A DNA stretch of 64,000 nucleotides from Bacillus sp. FJAT-29790 (GCF_019039215.1 NZ_JAHNZZ010000001.1:1019658-1083657); one strand, 5' to 3'; positions 1-8,689 are shown, numbered from the stretch's first letter. Translations and numbers: made by a program. Notes: generated from the letters alone by a model not told the origin.

Positions 1-42
1 TTGGAAGATGTTTTTATGTTAATAACACTTGGAATAGTGTAG
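1..42 (+). CDS. Possible C-terminal tail of an ABC ATPase, cut by the window edge
   Basis: The window opens in an uninterrupted frame (LEDVFMLITLGIV, then TAG). LEDVF is a common C-terminal motif of ABC-2 type ATP-binding subunits and also occurs near the end of the nosF product here. Thirteen residues are too few to be certain, so chance is a real alternative. Confidence 0.25.
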   Translation: MEDVFMLITLGIV

Positions 43-84
43 CAGGTGCATAGCTTGTTAGACCGTACTTAAGACAAAAGAAGT

Positions 85-113
85 ACCCACCAATTCCGAA
101 GCATTTGGTGGGT
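85..113 (+). terminator. Hairpin after the edge gene
   Basis: ACCCACCAA and TTTGGTGGGT form a strong stem around a 10-nt loop, followed by a weak T tract (GAGGTTT). It probably ends transcription entering from the left. Confidence 0.5.
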
Positions 114-163
114 GAGGTTTACAAAAAGACAGTTCATTAACGAGTTCAGCGATTCAAAACCTA

Positions 164-194
164 TCGACAAATATCAACAAAAACCTGCTATAAT
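164..194 (+). promoter_or_regulatory. Candidate SigA promoter for the coiled-coil gene
   Basis: An extended -10 (TGC then TATAAT, 189-194) is preceded 19 nt upstream by TCGACA. It lies 30 bp before the gene, whose ribosome site AAGGAGGTGA is near consensus. Confidence 0.5.
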
Positions 195-224
195 AAATGT
201 AGCAAATGAAGGAGGTGAGAATAG

Positions 225-605
225 ATGGAAAAAACGCTCAAGTTGATATTAGACAAAATTGATTCCTTAGACCAAAAGGTAACCAGCCTTGATCAAAAAG
301 TAAATTCCTTAGATCAAAAAGTAACCGCAATGGATCAAAGAATGACTGACATGGATGAAAGGTTAACTAGCGAACAAAAAAGACAAGAGGGCTTATTACA
401 TCAATTAATTAATACAGTAGCTGCCACGAATGTAAAAGTTTCTGAAACCAATGATAGAATAGATGTCCTTGAAAGGAAAATGGACACTATTATTGAAGAT
501 GTTAAAGACATTAAAGATTCTATGGCCACAAAAAATGACCTTGAATATTATGACCAAATGATTTCTGAACACTCTAGAGAAATTTACAAGTTAAAAAATA
601 GTTAA
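225..605 (+). CDS. Small coiled-coil protein with heptad repeats
   Basis: 126 residues with no signal peptide or membrane segment. Residues about 10-50 carry four or five near-perfect 7-residue units of the form (S/A)LDQKVT or MDQRMT, ideal for a parallel coiled coil. The rest is also heptad-like and charged. The ATG follows AAGGAGGTGAGAATAG, so the start is firm. Proteins of this kind are common in Bacilli without a known role. Function not recognised. The 21-nt repeats in the DNA make expansion or contraction by slippage likely. Confidence 0.8.
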   Translation: MEKTLKLILDKIDSLDQKVTSLDQKVNSLDQKVTAMDQRMTDMDERLTSEQKRQEGLLHQLINTVAATNVKVSETNDRIDVLERKMDTIIEDVKDIKDSMATKNDLEYYDQMISEHSREIYKLKNS

Positions 606-767
606 TATCTCCATCAAGAATCCTCAATAAATACTTCATTCAATAAATTAAATTCTCCGATCCTTTTTTATTAATGATGCGGGGGTATCTGGAACAAGTA
701 CTTACTTCTAATGCTCTATACTCTGATAAGAGCAATGTGTCCGCAATTGAAAAATAAATGGGATACT

Positions 768-807
768 GGCAAAAGAGCCGGAAGTTTTTAAAACGGCTCC
801 TTTTGCC
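768..807 (-). terminator. Terminator of the 68-aa gene
   Basis: GGCAAAAGAGCCG pairs with CGGCTCCTTTTGCC with a single bulge. It lies directly beyond the stop of the minus-strand gene. Confidence 0.6.
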
Positions 808-815
808 AATTATTA

Positions 816-1022
816 TTAATCCTCAAAATAGTCTCTGAATGCCTTTAAATCCGTATTCCTATCATTTTGAAAATAAGGATTATCCACAGTTGAGTCTTTA
901 GGGTCTAAATTAGTTTTAATTTCTAAAGTCGGCCCGGATGTCCTTCGTTCAGCTATTAACCGGTCATTCAATTCTTCAAAGTCCGGAAGATCTTTGTTTC
1001 CGGGTTGTCTCGGTTCTGTCAT
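816..1022 (-). CDS. Small acidic hypothetical protein, 68 aa
   Basis: The ATG is preceded by AGGAGGTGTAGCA, a consensus ribosome site, and the gene ends at a terminator, so it looks genuinely expressed. The product is hydrophilic and rich in Asp, Asn and Pro, with no signal peptide and no motif I recognise. The composition resembles small spore-associated proteins of Bacillus, but that is only an impression. Confidence 0.7.
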   Translation of the reverse strand: MTEPRQPGNKDLPDFEELNDRLIAERRTSGPTLEIKTNLDPKDSTVDNPYFQNDRNTDLKAFRDYFED

Positions 1023-1237
1023 TGCTACACCTCCTATATAATTAGATTGCTGTTCTTAATGGAAATTATGTAAACATCAGGTGTTGAAGATAACAGCATT
1101 TGATTTCATATTTCCTAAAAACTTAAATTTGAAATTATCATTTACTTTGCGACAAGAGGATTTGAATTAAATGATTATATTTTATAAATATAAGCAAAAT
1201 AAGAGGGTGAAATCGATAATTCAAAGGAGGATATTAA

Positions 1238-1378
1238 GTGTCGAAGAATAAGCAAACACCATCGGAAGAAGTAGATCAAAAGAAATTATTAAACGACAAA
1301 GTCGAAGCACTTCGAAAAAACAACTTCGAAAATAACCATGTCCGAAGAGTCACTTCTAATGGTGCAGATGGTCAATAA
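1238..1378 (+). CDS. Small hydrophilic protein, 46 aa
   Basis: GTG start behind AAAGGAGGATATTAA. The product starts MSKNKQTPSEEVDQ, is Lys/Asn/Glu-rich and ends with NGADGQ. A rho-independent terminator follows within 60 bp, giving a complete one-gene unit. Function not recognised. The strong ribosome site and the terminator argue that it is real. Confidence 0.6.
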   Translation: MSKNKQTPSEEVDQKKLLNDKVEALRKNNFENNHVRRVTSNGADGQ

Positions 1379-1434
1379 AAAGAATAACTACATTAATTGA
1401 ATGCTTAATACCACTAAGCAGGTAAAGTGAAATT

Positions 1435-1464
1435 AAAAGGAGTTGTTAAGACAGCTCCTTTTTT
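1435..1464 (+). terminator. Rho-independent terminator
   Basis: AAAAGGAGTTGT and ACAGCTCCTTTTTT form a stem with a TAAG loop and a T tract, closing the 46-aa gene. A near-identical hairpin is found at 3955-3985. Confidence 0.8.
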
Positions 1465-1522
1465 AGAGAATAGGTGAATGTTTAAAGATTTTTAGGAGTG
1501 TCGCCATTATTAACCGTACTAA

Positions 1523-1551
1523 TTGACAGCAATCAAAATTTATGATATTTT
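1523..1551 (+). promoter_or_regulatory. SigA promoter of the dioxygenase gene
   Basis: TTGACA (1523-1528), a 17-bp spacer and TATTTT (1546-1551). The predicted start point, near 1558, lies just before the dyad at 1564-1589. Confidence 0.65.
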
Positions 1552-1563
1552 TAACTTGCATTA

Positions 1564-1589
1564 AAAATATCTCGAATTAAAGATATTTT
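1564..1589 (+). promoter_or_regulatory. MhqR-type operator
   Basis: AAAATATCT and AGATATTTT are perfect 9-bp arms around CGAATTAA. From memory, the B. subtilis MhqR box is ATCTCGAATTCGAGAT-like, and this site keeps ATCTCGAATT. It sits just downstream of the promoter, where a bound MarR-type repressor would block transcription. Confidence 0.65.
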
Positions 1590-1716
1590 AATAAAGGGTA
1601 AAAACAAATTAAACTGCTTTATTAGATAAAGAAAGTTAATCAACAGGGAAAATCGAAAAAATAGATAAGTACCTTAATTTAGGAGCGCATTTATGGCTCA
1701 AGTGGAGGGATTATTA

Positions 1717-2694
1717 ATGAACGAATTAAAAGGAATACATCACGTAACCGCTATTACAAGCAGTGCAGAAAAGAATTATGAATTTTTCACTTATGTTTTA
1801 GGTATGCGTTTAGTAAAGAAAACAGTTAACCAAGATGATATTAAAACGTATCATTTGTTTTTTGCAGATGACAAAGGCAGTGCAGGTACAGATATGACGT
1901 TTTTCGACTTTCCAGGCATTCCGAAAGGCGTACATGGGACGAACGAGATTTCAAAAACCTCTTTCCGTGTGCCAAATGATGCAGCATTAGATTATTGGGT
2001 AAAACGTTTTGATCGATTAGAAGTAACACATACAGGAATTAAAGAACAGTTTGGGAAAAAGACGCTTTCCTTTGTGGATTTTGATGACCAGCAATATCAA
2101 TTGATTTCAGATGAAAACAATGAAGGGGTTGCTCCCGGAACACCGTGGCAAAAAGGGCCAATTCCTTTAGAATACGCGATCACTGGATTAGGACCAATCT
2201 TTGTTCGCATCGCAGAATTTGATTATTTTAAAGAAATGATGGAAAAAGTTCTATTATTTAAAGAAATAGGTCAAGAAGGATCGTTCCATTTATTCGAAGT
2301 TGGAGAAGGCGGAAATGGTGCGCAAGTAGTAGTTGAACATAATGCTATGCTTCCTCAAGGGCAACAAGGCTTTGGTACCGTTCACCATGCTGCATTCCGG
2401 GTGGAAGACCGTTCTGTTTTAGAAGAATGGGATAAACGTATTAAAAGCTTTCGATTCCCTACTTCAGGGTTTGTAGACCGCTTCTTTTTCGGATCGTTAT
2501 ACGCTCGAGTTGCTCCACAAATTTTATTTGAATTTGCTACTGATGGTCCAGGGTTTATGGGAGATGAGCCTTATGAAACACTTGGAGAAAAACTATCTTT
2601 ACCCCCATTCTTGGAACCAAAACGTGACCAGATTGAAAAATTAGTGCGGCCGATTGATACAGTAAGAAGCACAAAAGAATTCATTAAAGAATAA
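1717..2694 (+). CDS. Ring-cleaving dioxygenase, glyoxalase (VOC) family, MhqO/MhqA/MhqE-like
   Basis: Predicted metal-dependent extradiol-type dioxygenase acting on hydroquinone or catechol-like compounds. The two halves each carry a VOC module. The first starts with GIHHVTAI and the second contains GTVHHAAFRV and LFEFATDGPGF, which supply the His and Glu metal ligands. I chose ATG 1717 because TGGAGGGA lies just before it. An in-frame ATG at 1693 (AGGAG 9 nt upstream) would add 8 residues. In B. subtilis, paralogues of this family are repressed by MhqR and induced by quinones. The dyad upstream predicts the same here. The gene is monocistronic, with a terminator right after it. Which of the mhqO, mhqA or mhqE paralogues it matches cannot be told by eye. 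Confidence 0.85.
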   Translation: MNELKGIHHVTAITSSAEKNYEFFTYVLGMRLVKKTVNQDDIKTYHLFFADDKGSAGTDMTFFDFPGIPKGVHGTNEISKTSFRVPNDAALDYWVKRFDRLEVTHTGIKEQFGKKTLSFVDFDDQQYQLISDENNEGVAPGTPWQKGPIPLEYAITGLGPIFVRIAEFDYFKEMMEKVLLFKEIGQEGSFHLFEVGEGGNGAQVVVEHNAMLPQGQQGFGTVHHAAFRVEDRSVLEEWDKRIKSFRFPTSGFVDRFFFGSLYARVAPQILFEFATDGPGFMGDEPYETLGEKLSLPPFLEPKRDQIEKLVRPIDTVRSTKEFIKE

Positions 2695-2714
2695 AGAGGC
2701 TTCTGATATATAAG

Positions 2715-2758
2715 AAACAACACCCTTACACTGTAAAGAAATGTAGGGGTGTTGTTTT
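2715..2758 (+). terminator. Terminator of the dioxygenase gene
   Basis: AAACAACACCC and GGGGTGTTGTTTTTA pair around a loop that includes TGTAAAGAAATG, ending in a T tract. Confidence 0.8.
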
Positions 2759-2953
2759 TATTTTGCAATGTTTAGGCGGAAAATCGAGCTAGGAAAGACC
2801 ACTTTATGATAGAATATATCAATAATTAACAATTCCCATATAACTACTTTTTCAAACATCAAAAGAAACTTATCACTGGAGGTATTCAGTTTTTCACCTC
2901 TCAATTAAACTAGAAGGCAAGGCTCCAATTCAAGGGCTGTAGGAGGATTATTG

Positions 2954-3892
2954 ATGATCATCATAAGTTACATCATCGTATGTATTGTTTTTGGAACGAC
3001 TTTTTTAGCGATAACTTTAGGAGTGGAAGCAGGCGCGCCTCCTTTTATGTCAGCGGGGCTTCGCTTTTTTCTTGCGGGCTTCATCCTATTTTTCTTTATG
3101 GTGTTAAGGAGAAAGGCGGAAATTTCTCTGCTTTTTCGAAAGGAAATGATTTTGACAGGTATCTGTATGACTTTTGGCACCTATGCGACCTTATATTGGG
3201 GGGAGCAATATGTAAGTTCGGGGATTGCGTCTGTTTTATCTGCAACGGGTCCTATGATAATGATCGTCATTCAAACGTTTATCTTAGGTGAAAAGTTTCG
3301 CGGCAAGTCGCTGATTGGATGTTTGATTGGACTAGGAGGAGTTATTTTATTATTATCATCTAGTGTTACCTTTGAGGTAAGTTCCCTTTGGATGATAGGG
3401 TGTTTCGTTATTTTAATTGGAGTGATCAGTTATAATAGTGGGGCATTATATTCCAAACGTGTGATTGGAACATTTAAGGAAACCTCTCCAATCGCGTTGA
3501 ATGCTGCGCAGATGATGTATGGGGGAGGACTTCTCATTTTCCTGTCGTTGTTTACGGAAAAGCTCGATGTTCAGTCCTTATTATCCATGAAGGCGATGGG
3601 TTCTCTCCTATATTTAATTTTTATTGGATCAATGGTGGGGCACAGTTTATTTTATTGGCTTATTGCCAAGACAAACCCAGTTTTCCCATCGACGGCCCTA
3701 TATATCACACCCCTAATTGCCATAAGCATAGGTGCTATTTTTAATAATGAGCCTCTTACTTGGTTAATGGGGATAGGTGTGATAACGACAATTGCGGGGA
3801 CTGTAATCGTGAATTTTGATTCTTTAAAAGAATTAATATTAAATTCTCAATCTTTTATCAATAAAAGAAATAAAGAAAAGCTCAGTATATAA
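2954..3892 (+). CDS. EamA/DMT-family transporter
   Basis: 312 residues, almost wholly hydrophobic, consistent with ten membrane helices arranged as two EamA repeats (about 10-140 and 155-290). It should export a small metabolite or drug-like compound; the substrate cannot be inferred. ATG 2954 is 7 nt from AGGAGG; the in-frame TTG at 2951 is less likely. The C-terminus is short, basic and cytoplasmic. It stands alone on the plus strand, followed by a hairpin at 3955. Confidence 0.85.
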   Translation: MIIISYIIVCIVFGTTFLAITLGVEAGAPPFMSAGLRFFLAGFILFFFMVLRRKAEISLLFRKEMILTGICMTFGTYATLYWGEQYVSSGIASVLSATGPMIMIVIQTFILGEKFRGKSLIGCLIGLGGVILLLSSSVTFEVSSLWMIGCFVILIGVISYNSGALYSKRVIGTFKETSPIALNAAQMMYGGGLLIFLSLFTEKLDVQSLLSMKAMGSLLYLIFIGSMVGHSLFYWLIAKTNPVFPSTALYITPLIAISIGAIFNNEPLTWLMGIGVITTIAGTVIVNFDSLKELILNSQSFINKRNKEKLSI

Positions 3893-3954
3893 TGAAAAAT
3901 GCTAGACATTAATTTGAAGTCCATATATTCTTTTCTAGCGGATAAGGAAGAATC

Positions 3955-3985
3955 AAAGGAGTTGTTATTGCAGCTCCTTTTTAAA
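3955..3985 (+). terminator. Rho-independent terminator
   Basis: AAAGGAG ... CTCCTTTTT hairpin, closely related in sequence to the one at 1435-1464. Confidence 0.7.
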
Positions 3986-4084
3986 TTGGCTAACGAGTCG
4001 TAAAACAAGGATTGGTGTTAAGATTAAATAAAAGCATCCTTCAGTTCGTTACACAAATGGTGGTTATTCAGTATTAATCAGTTC

Positions 4085-4261
4085 CTATTTATCGGAAGTG
4101 CCGTCATTATAATTGCTAGTCTTTGTGACATCACGATTTTTTACACTTTTGCTTTTATAAGGTTTTGCACTTTTTGCTTTGTTTGCAGCGGCTTGCCAAC
4201 GATTCCAGCCTTTTTTACCTGTTCCTTGGCCTGTTCCACCCTTACCCTTTGCTTTACTCAT
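4085..4261 (-). CDS. Small basic DUF3934-like protein, 58 aa
   Basis: ATG behind GGAGTTGATTCA. The product begins MSKAKGKGGTGQGTGKKGW, then NRWQAAANKAKSAKPYKSKS. This Gly/Lys-rich pattern with a central WNRWQ matches what I remember of the DUF3934 family of Bacillus. It is strongly basic and without a signal peptide. Function unknown. The family name is given from memory. Confidence 0.7.
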   Translation of the reverse strand: MSKAKGKGGTGQGTGKKGWNRWQAAANKAKSAKPYKSKSVKNRDVTKTSNYNDGTSDK

Positions 4262-4481
4262 TGAATCAACTCCATTATTCTTGTATATTTAGAAATCTAC
4301 CATAGGTTAGGACTTGTTTATTATACTAAGGTAAAACCCAAACATAAAGAAAAAAATAAAAATCTGAAGAAAAGGCTGATATAGAGGAATTTAAGAATTC
4401 GTTATTTAAGAAAACTCAAATTGATGTATTAATTGGCTTTCAAAATGGAAATAAATTCAGAAATTTGAAAGAGGTAAATCG

Positions 4482-5495
4482 ATGAGCCATTCAGCCGCAG
4501 AACTTTTGAAAGCTTCACTGGAGAAATATAACAAGATTGCAAATTATGCAATCAGTTCCTATTCCTTTATATCCCTGCCTACGATTGAGCTATTAAGTTA
4601 TTCTGAAAATGCGATCTATTTGGTAAGGGATTCTGTGTCTAGTGAGAAATACATATTGCGTGTAAATCGCCCTGGGTACCATACAAAACCAGAAATCGAA
4701 AGTGAACTTTATTGGTTGAATGCGATCGATGAACTTTCCGTGATTAACGTTTCGTTACCTTTTTTAGGGGATAATTCTGAATTTATTCAAGCAATTAAGC
4801 TAGGTAACGATAAGTATTACTGTACCCTATTCACATTTTTAGAAGGTCATGCACCTGATGAAGATAACGAGAGTAAGCTAATTAGCCAATTTGAGAATCT
4901 TGGTAACATTACAGCTCAGTTACATGTAATGAGTGAAAATCACAGTCGGAGATTTGATATGATTACCCGTCTGTCTTGGAACGTCGAAACGATTTTAGGT
5001 GAAAAACCAAAGTGGGGAAGATGGCAAGATGGTTTAGCTATTACACCTGAAAGAGCGGAACGGTTTCAAAAAGTAGCGGAAACGATAAAAAACAGATTGG
5101 ATCGTTTTGGTAAAGAAGCTAATCAATTTGGATTAATTCATGCGGATTTGCGTCTAGCTAACTTAATAGTAGAACACGATCAAATAAAAGTGATTGATTT
5201 TGACGATTGTGGATTTGGTTGGTATCTATTTGATCTAGCCGCCTCATTGAGTTTTATCGAGCATAAAAAATATGTTCCCGATTTAATTCAATCTTGGTTA
5301 AAAGGGTATCGCAAGATTCGCTATCTTTCAAAAGAGGAGGAAAACGAAATTCCTACCTTTATTATGTTGCGAAGACTACAGCTAATTTCTTGGATCGGCA
5401 ATCGTGAAAATGAGACGACACAGAAAATGGGAGGTGAATTTACAATAAAAACGGACTCTTTGGCGGAAAAATATTTGGAGAAATATATATATTAA
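4482..5495 (+). CDS. Aminoglycoside phosphotransferase (APH)/choline-kinase-like small-molecule kinase
   Basis: 337 residues with the eukaryotic-like kinase fold. The catalytic loop HADLRLAN (H-x-D-x4-N) lies at about residue 223 and the metal-binding DFDDCG follows at about 242. The N-terminal lobe has YLVRDS...YILRVNR, with a likely ATP-contacting Lys region. The family phosphorylates hydroxyl groups of antibiotics, homoserine, choline or sugars; the substrate is unknown. ATG follows GAAAGAGGTAAATCG. It is a lone gene without an obvious pathway neighbour, so it should not be called a resistance gene from this evidence. Confidence 0.85.
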   Translation: MSHSAAELLKASLEKYNKIANYAISSYSFISLPTIELLSYSENAIYLVRDSVSSEKYILRVNRPGYHTKPEIESELYWLNAIDELSVINVSLPFLGDNSEFIQAIKLGNDKYYCTLFTFLEGHAPDEDNESKLISQFENLGNITAQLHVMSENHSRRFDMITRLSWNVETILGEKPKWGRWQDGLAITPERAERFQKVAETIKNRLDRFGKEANQFGLIHADLRLANLIVEHDQIKVIDFDDCGFGWYLFDLAASLSFIEHKKYVPDLIQSWLKGYRKIRYLSKEEENEIPTFIMLRRLQLISWIGNRENETTQKMGGEFTIKTDSLAEKYLEKYIY

Positions 5496-5903
5496 AGAAA
5501 ATTAATCTCACTAATATAGGACGAAATCCTTTTTGGTATTTTATATTTCTTTTTCTGTAGATATTAAATTTTTGGTCGAAGGAATAAAGAGCGCAGTGAG
5601 TGGAGGCCGACCGATATTTACATATGAAGCTCATGAGTGTTTTCGATCTTCATCGAAGGTCTCAATGTAAAGAGAATGGAAAAAGGAATAACTTGTTTTC
5701 TGTTCGTAAAAAAGCTAACATTGTTAAGTACCTTTTTTGAAAAGGGGACGGAGCACCGTTAAAAAAGCACAAGAAACAGAAGCTAATATGTTTTATATGG
5801 TGGACTAAAGTTTAGCTTTGTTCACACCGCCTAATTGTGCGAGATTCCGTACAGAATTTCTTTTGGCTGTGCTAGTGTCTGTAATAGGAGAGGAAGTTAA
5901 AGG
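5496..5903. other. 408-bp region without a recognised gene
   Basis: AT-rich DNA between the kinase and the efflux pump. I checked it for a purine riboswitch, because the next gene resembles pbuE, and found no TATAA...TCTACC core. The last bases hold the ribosome site AGGAGAGG (5886-5893). No other RNA gene or coding frame is convincing. Confidence 0.5.
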
Positions 5904-7073
5904 TTGGATAAACGTGTTTATTTATTAGCGATTATCTCGTTTATAGTTGGAATGGTCGAGTTAATCATAGGTGGATTATTGGATTTAGTTGCAGGTGATT
6001 TAGGCGTGAGTCTCGGACAAGCGGGATTTCTCATGACCGTATTTTCACTTGCGTTCGCAATAGCAGCGCCCATTTTATTAACATTAACGATTAAAGTGGA
6101 ACGGAAGCGATTGACATTACTTAGTTTGCTCGTATTCTTTATCGGAAATGTGATTGCTGTTTTCAGTTCATATTATAGTATATTACTAGTCGGGCGCATT
6201 ATAGCAGCAGCAAGTGGGTCATTGCTGATTGCATTATGCTTAACGATGGTGCCAAGCATTGTCGCTGAAAAATATCGTGCCCGTGCAATTGGTGTTGTCT
6301 TTATGGGTGTTAGTGCATCTCTTGTTTTGGGAGTACCAATTGGATTGATGCTTGGAAATGCTTTTGGCTGGCGGGCACCTTTTGTCATGATCGCGGTCTT
6401 AACCTTAATCTCAATGGCGGGTGTGCATTTCTTTATGGAGAAAATGGCACCTAAACCTCAGATTCCAATCAGTATCCAGTTACGTTCACTGAAAAACCGA
6501 AAAATATTTCTAGCCCAATTGACTACATTTTTGCTTTTAACTGGTCATTTAACGTTATATGGATACTTAACTCCATTCTTAAAAATGAAAATGGGGCTTG
6601 ATGGAACATGGGTTAGTTTTGTTTATTTGATTTTTGGTGTTGCAGCTGTAGCCGGTGGCGGACTCGGCGGGATATTTGCTGACCGGTTCGGCACAAAACC
6701 TACCATTATTTCTATAATTATTGTCTTTGGGCTGACCATGTTTGCGATTCCGTATTCAACGATCGCTTTCCCGCTTTTCTTAGTCTTGATGGTGATATGG
6801 AGCATGCTCAGCTGGGCGGTTACACCTGCGATGCAAAGCTATCTGATCGAGCTGTCTCCTGAAACTTCGGATATCCAGCAAACGTTAAATAATTCGGCGG
6901 TTCATATGGGCATCGCCTTTGGTTCATTAGTTGGCGGTATTGTCATTGAGCAGGCTTCCGTTGAACTAAATGCAACAGCAGGTGGTGTATTTATTATTAT
7001 TGCCTTAGGCGTAGCGTTACTTTCAATGGCTAAAAGGAGCAGGGAAGTGCTGTCGTCCCAAGGAATTAAATGA
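5904..7073 (+). CDS. MFS transporter, PbuE-like (purine efflux type, DHA1)
   Basis: 389 residues with twelve hydrophobic segments. The sequence follows B. subtilis PbuE as I remember it along its length: MVELIIGG near the start, the RARAIGVVFMG loop, GVPIGLMLG in helix 5, and SYLIELSPETSDIQQ near helix 10-11. PbuE exports hypoxanthine and adenine and is under an adenine riboswitch; no such leader is seen here. Start is TTG 5904, 10 nt from AGGAGAGG. A purC-like gene lies downstream, behind its own promoter, a weak hint of a purine link. Other DHA1 drug pumps remain possible. Confidence 0.8.
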   Translation: MDKRVYLLAIISFIVGMVELIIGGLLDLVAGDLGVSLGQAGFLMTVFSLAFAIAAPILLTLTIKVERKRLTLLSLLVFFIGNVIAVFSSYYSILLVGRIIAAASGSLLIALCLTMVPSIVAEKYRARAIGVVFMGVSASLVLGVPIGLMLGNAFGWRAPFVMIAVLTLISMAGVHFFMEKMAPKPQIPISIQLRSLKNRKIFLAQLTTFLLLTGHLTLYGYLTPFLKMKMGLDGTWVSFVYLIFGVAAVAGGGLGGIFADRFGTKPTIISIIIVFGLTMFAIPYSTIAFPLFLVLMVIWSMLSWAVTPAMQSYLIELSPETSDIQQTLNNSAVHMGIAFGSLVGGIVIEQASVELNATAGGVFIIIALGVALLSMAKRSREVLSSQGIK

Positions 7074-7102
7074 ATTTGTAGAACATTCAGTTGAATAGTA
7101 AT

Positions 7103-7138
7103 GAAAAAAGTCAGTGCGAGAATATGCACTGACTTTTT
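7103..7138 (+). terminator. Terminator of the efflux gene
   Basis: GAAAAAAGTCAGTGC pairs with GCACTGACTTTTTTC around a short loop. Confidence 0.85.
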
Positions 7139-7152
7139 TCATTAATTAATAT

Positions 7153-7374
7153 ATGCTGTTTTCGTAAACTTTTTTTAGTGAGATTTTATATAAAAATCTG
7201 AGTTGATTGGAGCGGAGCGCACTTGACTCCTACGGGAAATAGAGGGAACGGGAGACCCCACAGGCGGTAACGCCTAGGAGTCTCCCGTCCCTCCCCGAGG
7301 AAAGCAAGTGCCCGCAGTGGAAATCAACGGGCAACTTTCAAGGCTAAAATGAACAATATGTGCGAAAAGAGCCT
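7153..7374. mobile_element. MITE-like palindromic element, copy A
   Basis: 222 bp with inverted ends (ATGCTGTTTTCG left, CGAAAAGAGCCT right). It is flanked by TAATAT and TTATAT, a 6-bp target duplication with one mismatch. The core has the family's inner arms (GTTGATT...AATCAAC) and a GC-rich hairpin. No coding frame. See the copies at 29490, 32597, 46232, 50290 and 61692. Confidence 0.8.
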
Positions 7375-7450
7375 TTATATTAGAGAAGATCAACAATAAG
7401 TGGGAAATAGGCAACAATTATTCAAAAATTTATCTATCCTTTAGTTTGCG

Positions 7451-7459
7451 TGATATAAT
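7451..7459 (+). promoter_or_regulatory. Extended -10 promoter of the purC-like gene
   Basis: TGATATAAT is a perfect TGN-TATAAT extended -10 element, 43 bp before the start codon. The -35 region is weak. Confidence 0.5.
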
Positions 7460-7502
7460 AAATTTATATTTTTTCATAATAAATCGAGAGAGGGAATGGC
7501 GA

Positions 7503-8192
7503 GTGAAGCTTACGTATACCGGAAAGACGAAAGATGTTTATGCTTTAGATAACGGAAATTATTTGTTGAAATTTAAAGATGATGTGACAGGGGCGGATGG
7601 TGTTTTCGATCCCGGTGCGAATACTGTTGGTTTGACAATTGAGGGAGCGGGTCGTGCAGGCCTAAGTTTAACAAAATACTTTTTTGAAATACTAAAAGAA
7701 AAAGGATTACCGACGCATTATATTGAGGCAAATATTGAAGAAGCAACAATGACTGTAAAGCCGGCTACAGTATTTGGCAATGGTCTTGAAGTTATTTGCC
7801 GTTACCGAGCCGTCGGAAGTTTTTTGCGTCGCTATGGGATGTATGCAAAAGAAGGTCAGCCACTTGATGCATTCGTCGAAGTGACACTAAAAGACGACGA
7901 GCGAGAGGACCCGCCAATTAGTGAGGACGCTCTTCATATGCTAGAAGTTCTATCAAGGGACGAATACAAAGTGTTAAAAGATCTTACCCAACAGATTGGA
8001 CAAGTTGTTAAAGAGGAACTGTCGAAAAAGGGAATTGATCTCTTCGATATTAAATTCGAATTTGGCCGTGTGGGTGAATCGAAGGAAATAGTTCTAATAG
8101 ATGAAATTTCCGGTGGGAATATGAGAGCATACAAGGATGGGAATTATATCGAACCTTTACAGCTAGAGAAATTGATGTTAGAAACTAACTAA
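7503..8192 (+). CDS. purC: Divergent phosphoribosylaminoimidazole-succinocarboxamide (SAICAR) synthase
   Basis: 229 residues of the SAICAR synthetase fold: YTGKTKDVYAL at the N-terminus, CRYRAVGSFLRRYG, DDEREDPPIS, FDIKFEFGR and LIDEISGGNMR. The enzyme joins aspartate to CAIR in purine synthesis. This protein differs clearly from the pur-operon PurC (for example LIDEISGGNMR in place of LADEISPDTCR) and stands alone with its own promoter and terminators. I take it to be the second, diverged type found in some Firmicutes. GTG 7503 follows GAGAGAGGGA; an ATG at 7496 in another frame stops quickly. Its real substrate may differ from CAIR. Confidence 0.8.
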   Translation: MKLTYTGKTKDVYALDNGNYLLKFKDDVTGADGVFDPGANTVGLTIEGAGRAGLSLTKYFFEILKEKGLPTHYIEANIEEATMTVKPATVFGNGLEVICRYRAVGSFLRRYGMYAKEGQPLDAFVEVTLKDDEREDPPISEDALHMLEVLSRDEYKVLKDLTQQIGQVVKEELSKKGIDLFDIKFEFGRVGESKEIVLIDEISGGNMRAYKDGNYIEPLQLEKLMLETN

Positions 8193-8220
8193 ATCCGTAT
8201 TTTGAGACGGATTTGTAAAA

Positions 8221-8268
8221 GGGACTGAGCCAAAAGAAAAACAGCGTTTTGCGCTCAGTCCCATTTTA
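8221..8268 (+). terminator. Strong terminator after the purC-like gene
   Basis: GGGACTGAGC and GCGCTCAGTCCC pair, followed by ATTTTATT. A smaller hairpin (AAATCCGTATTTTGAGACGG ATTT) precedes it at 8191. Confidence 0.75.
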
Positions 8269-8358
8269 TTAATATGAATTGAATTTTCAAATCAACAATT
8301 TTTCCTTAAACAGCCTTCGTCCAAAAGTGTTTACGGCAATTTGTATGATCGATCTAGC

Positions 8359-8619
8359 CTATCTTTTCCACCGTTCAAGTTTAGGAATATTTCGTGTAAA
8401 TAATCCAGCAATAAATGTGGGAGCGCCGAACTCAACGATTTTTCCTTTCACGAGCGCTTTCATTTCATCTACCGTTATATTCGGGTGGGTGAATTCTCCA
8501 TTCATATAGCAGTGGCTACAAAACATCCCACTTTTTGTACCGTCTCTTTCAGTACCGCCACCCAATTCATCTTTTGCTAAAGGCATGCCGCAGCTTTGAC
8601 AGTTTTTATAGGTCCTCAC
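8359..8619 (-). CDS. Small zinc-ribbon protein
   Basis: 86 residues with two Cys pairs, CQSC (residues 7-10) and CSHC (34-37), which suit one Zn(II). The spacing and the MFCSHCYMNGEFT stretch match the putative zinc-ribbon family PF12674 as I recall it. GTG start behind GAGGTAATATCG. The C-terminal half is predicted helical. No function is known. Confidence 0.8.
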   Translation of the reverse strand: MRTYKNCQSCGMPLAKDELGGGTERDGTKSGMFCSHCYMNGEFTHPNITVDEMKALVKGKIVEFGAPTFIAGLFTRNIPKLERWKR

Positions 8620-8689
8620 CGATATTACCTCACAATTCTATAATTACTTGCAAAAATTATAAGACAATTGCCGAAAAATAATAATTAGA

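Noticed and set aside
5496-5903. Purine riboswitch before the pbuE-like gene
   Set aside because: No conserved TATAA, TATGG, TCTACC or CCTGAT blocks could be found in the leader.
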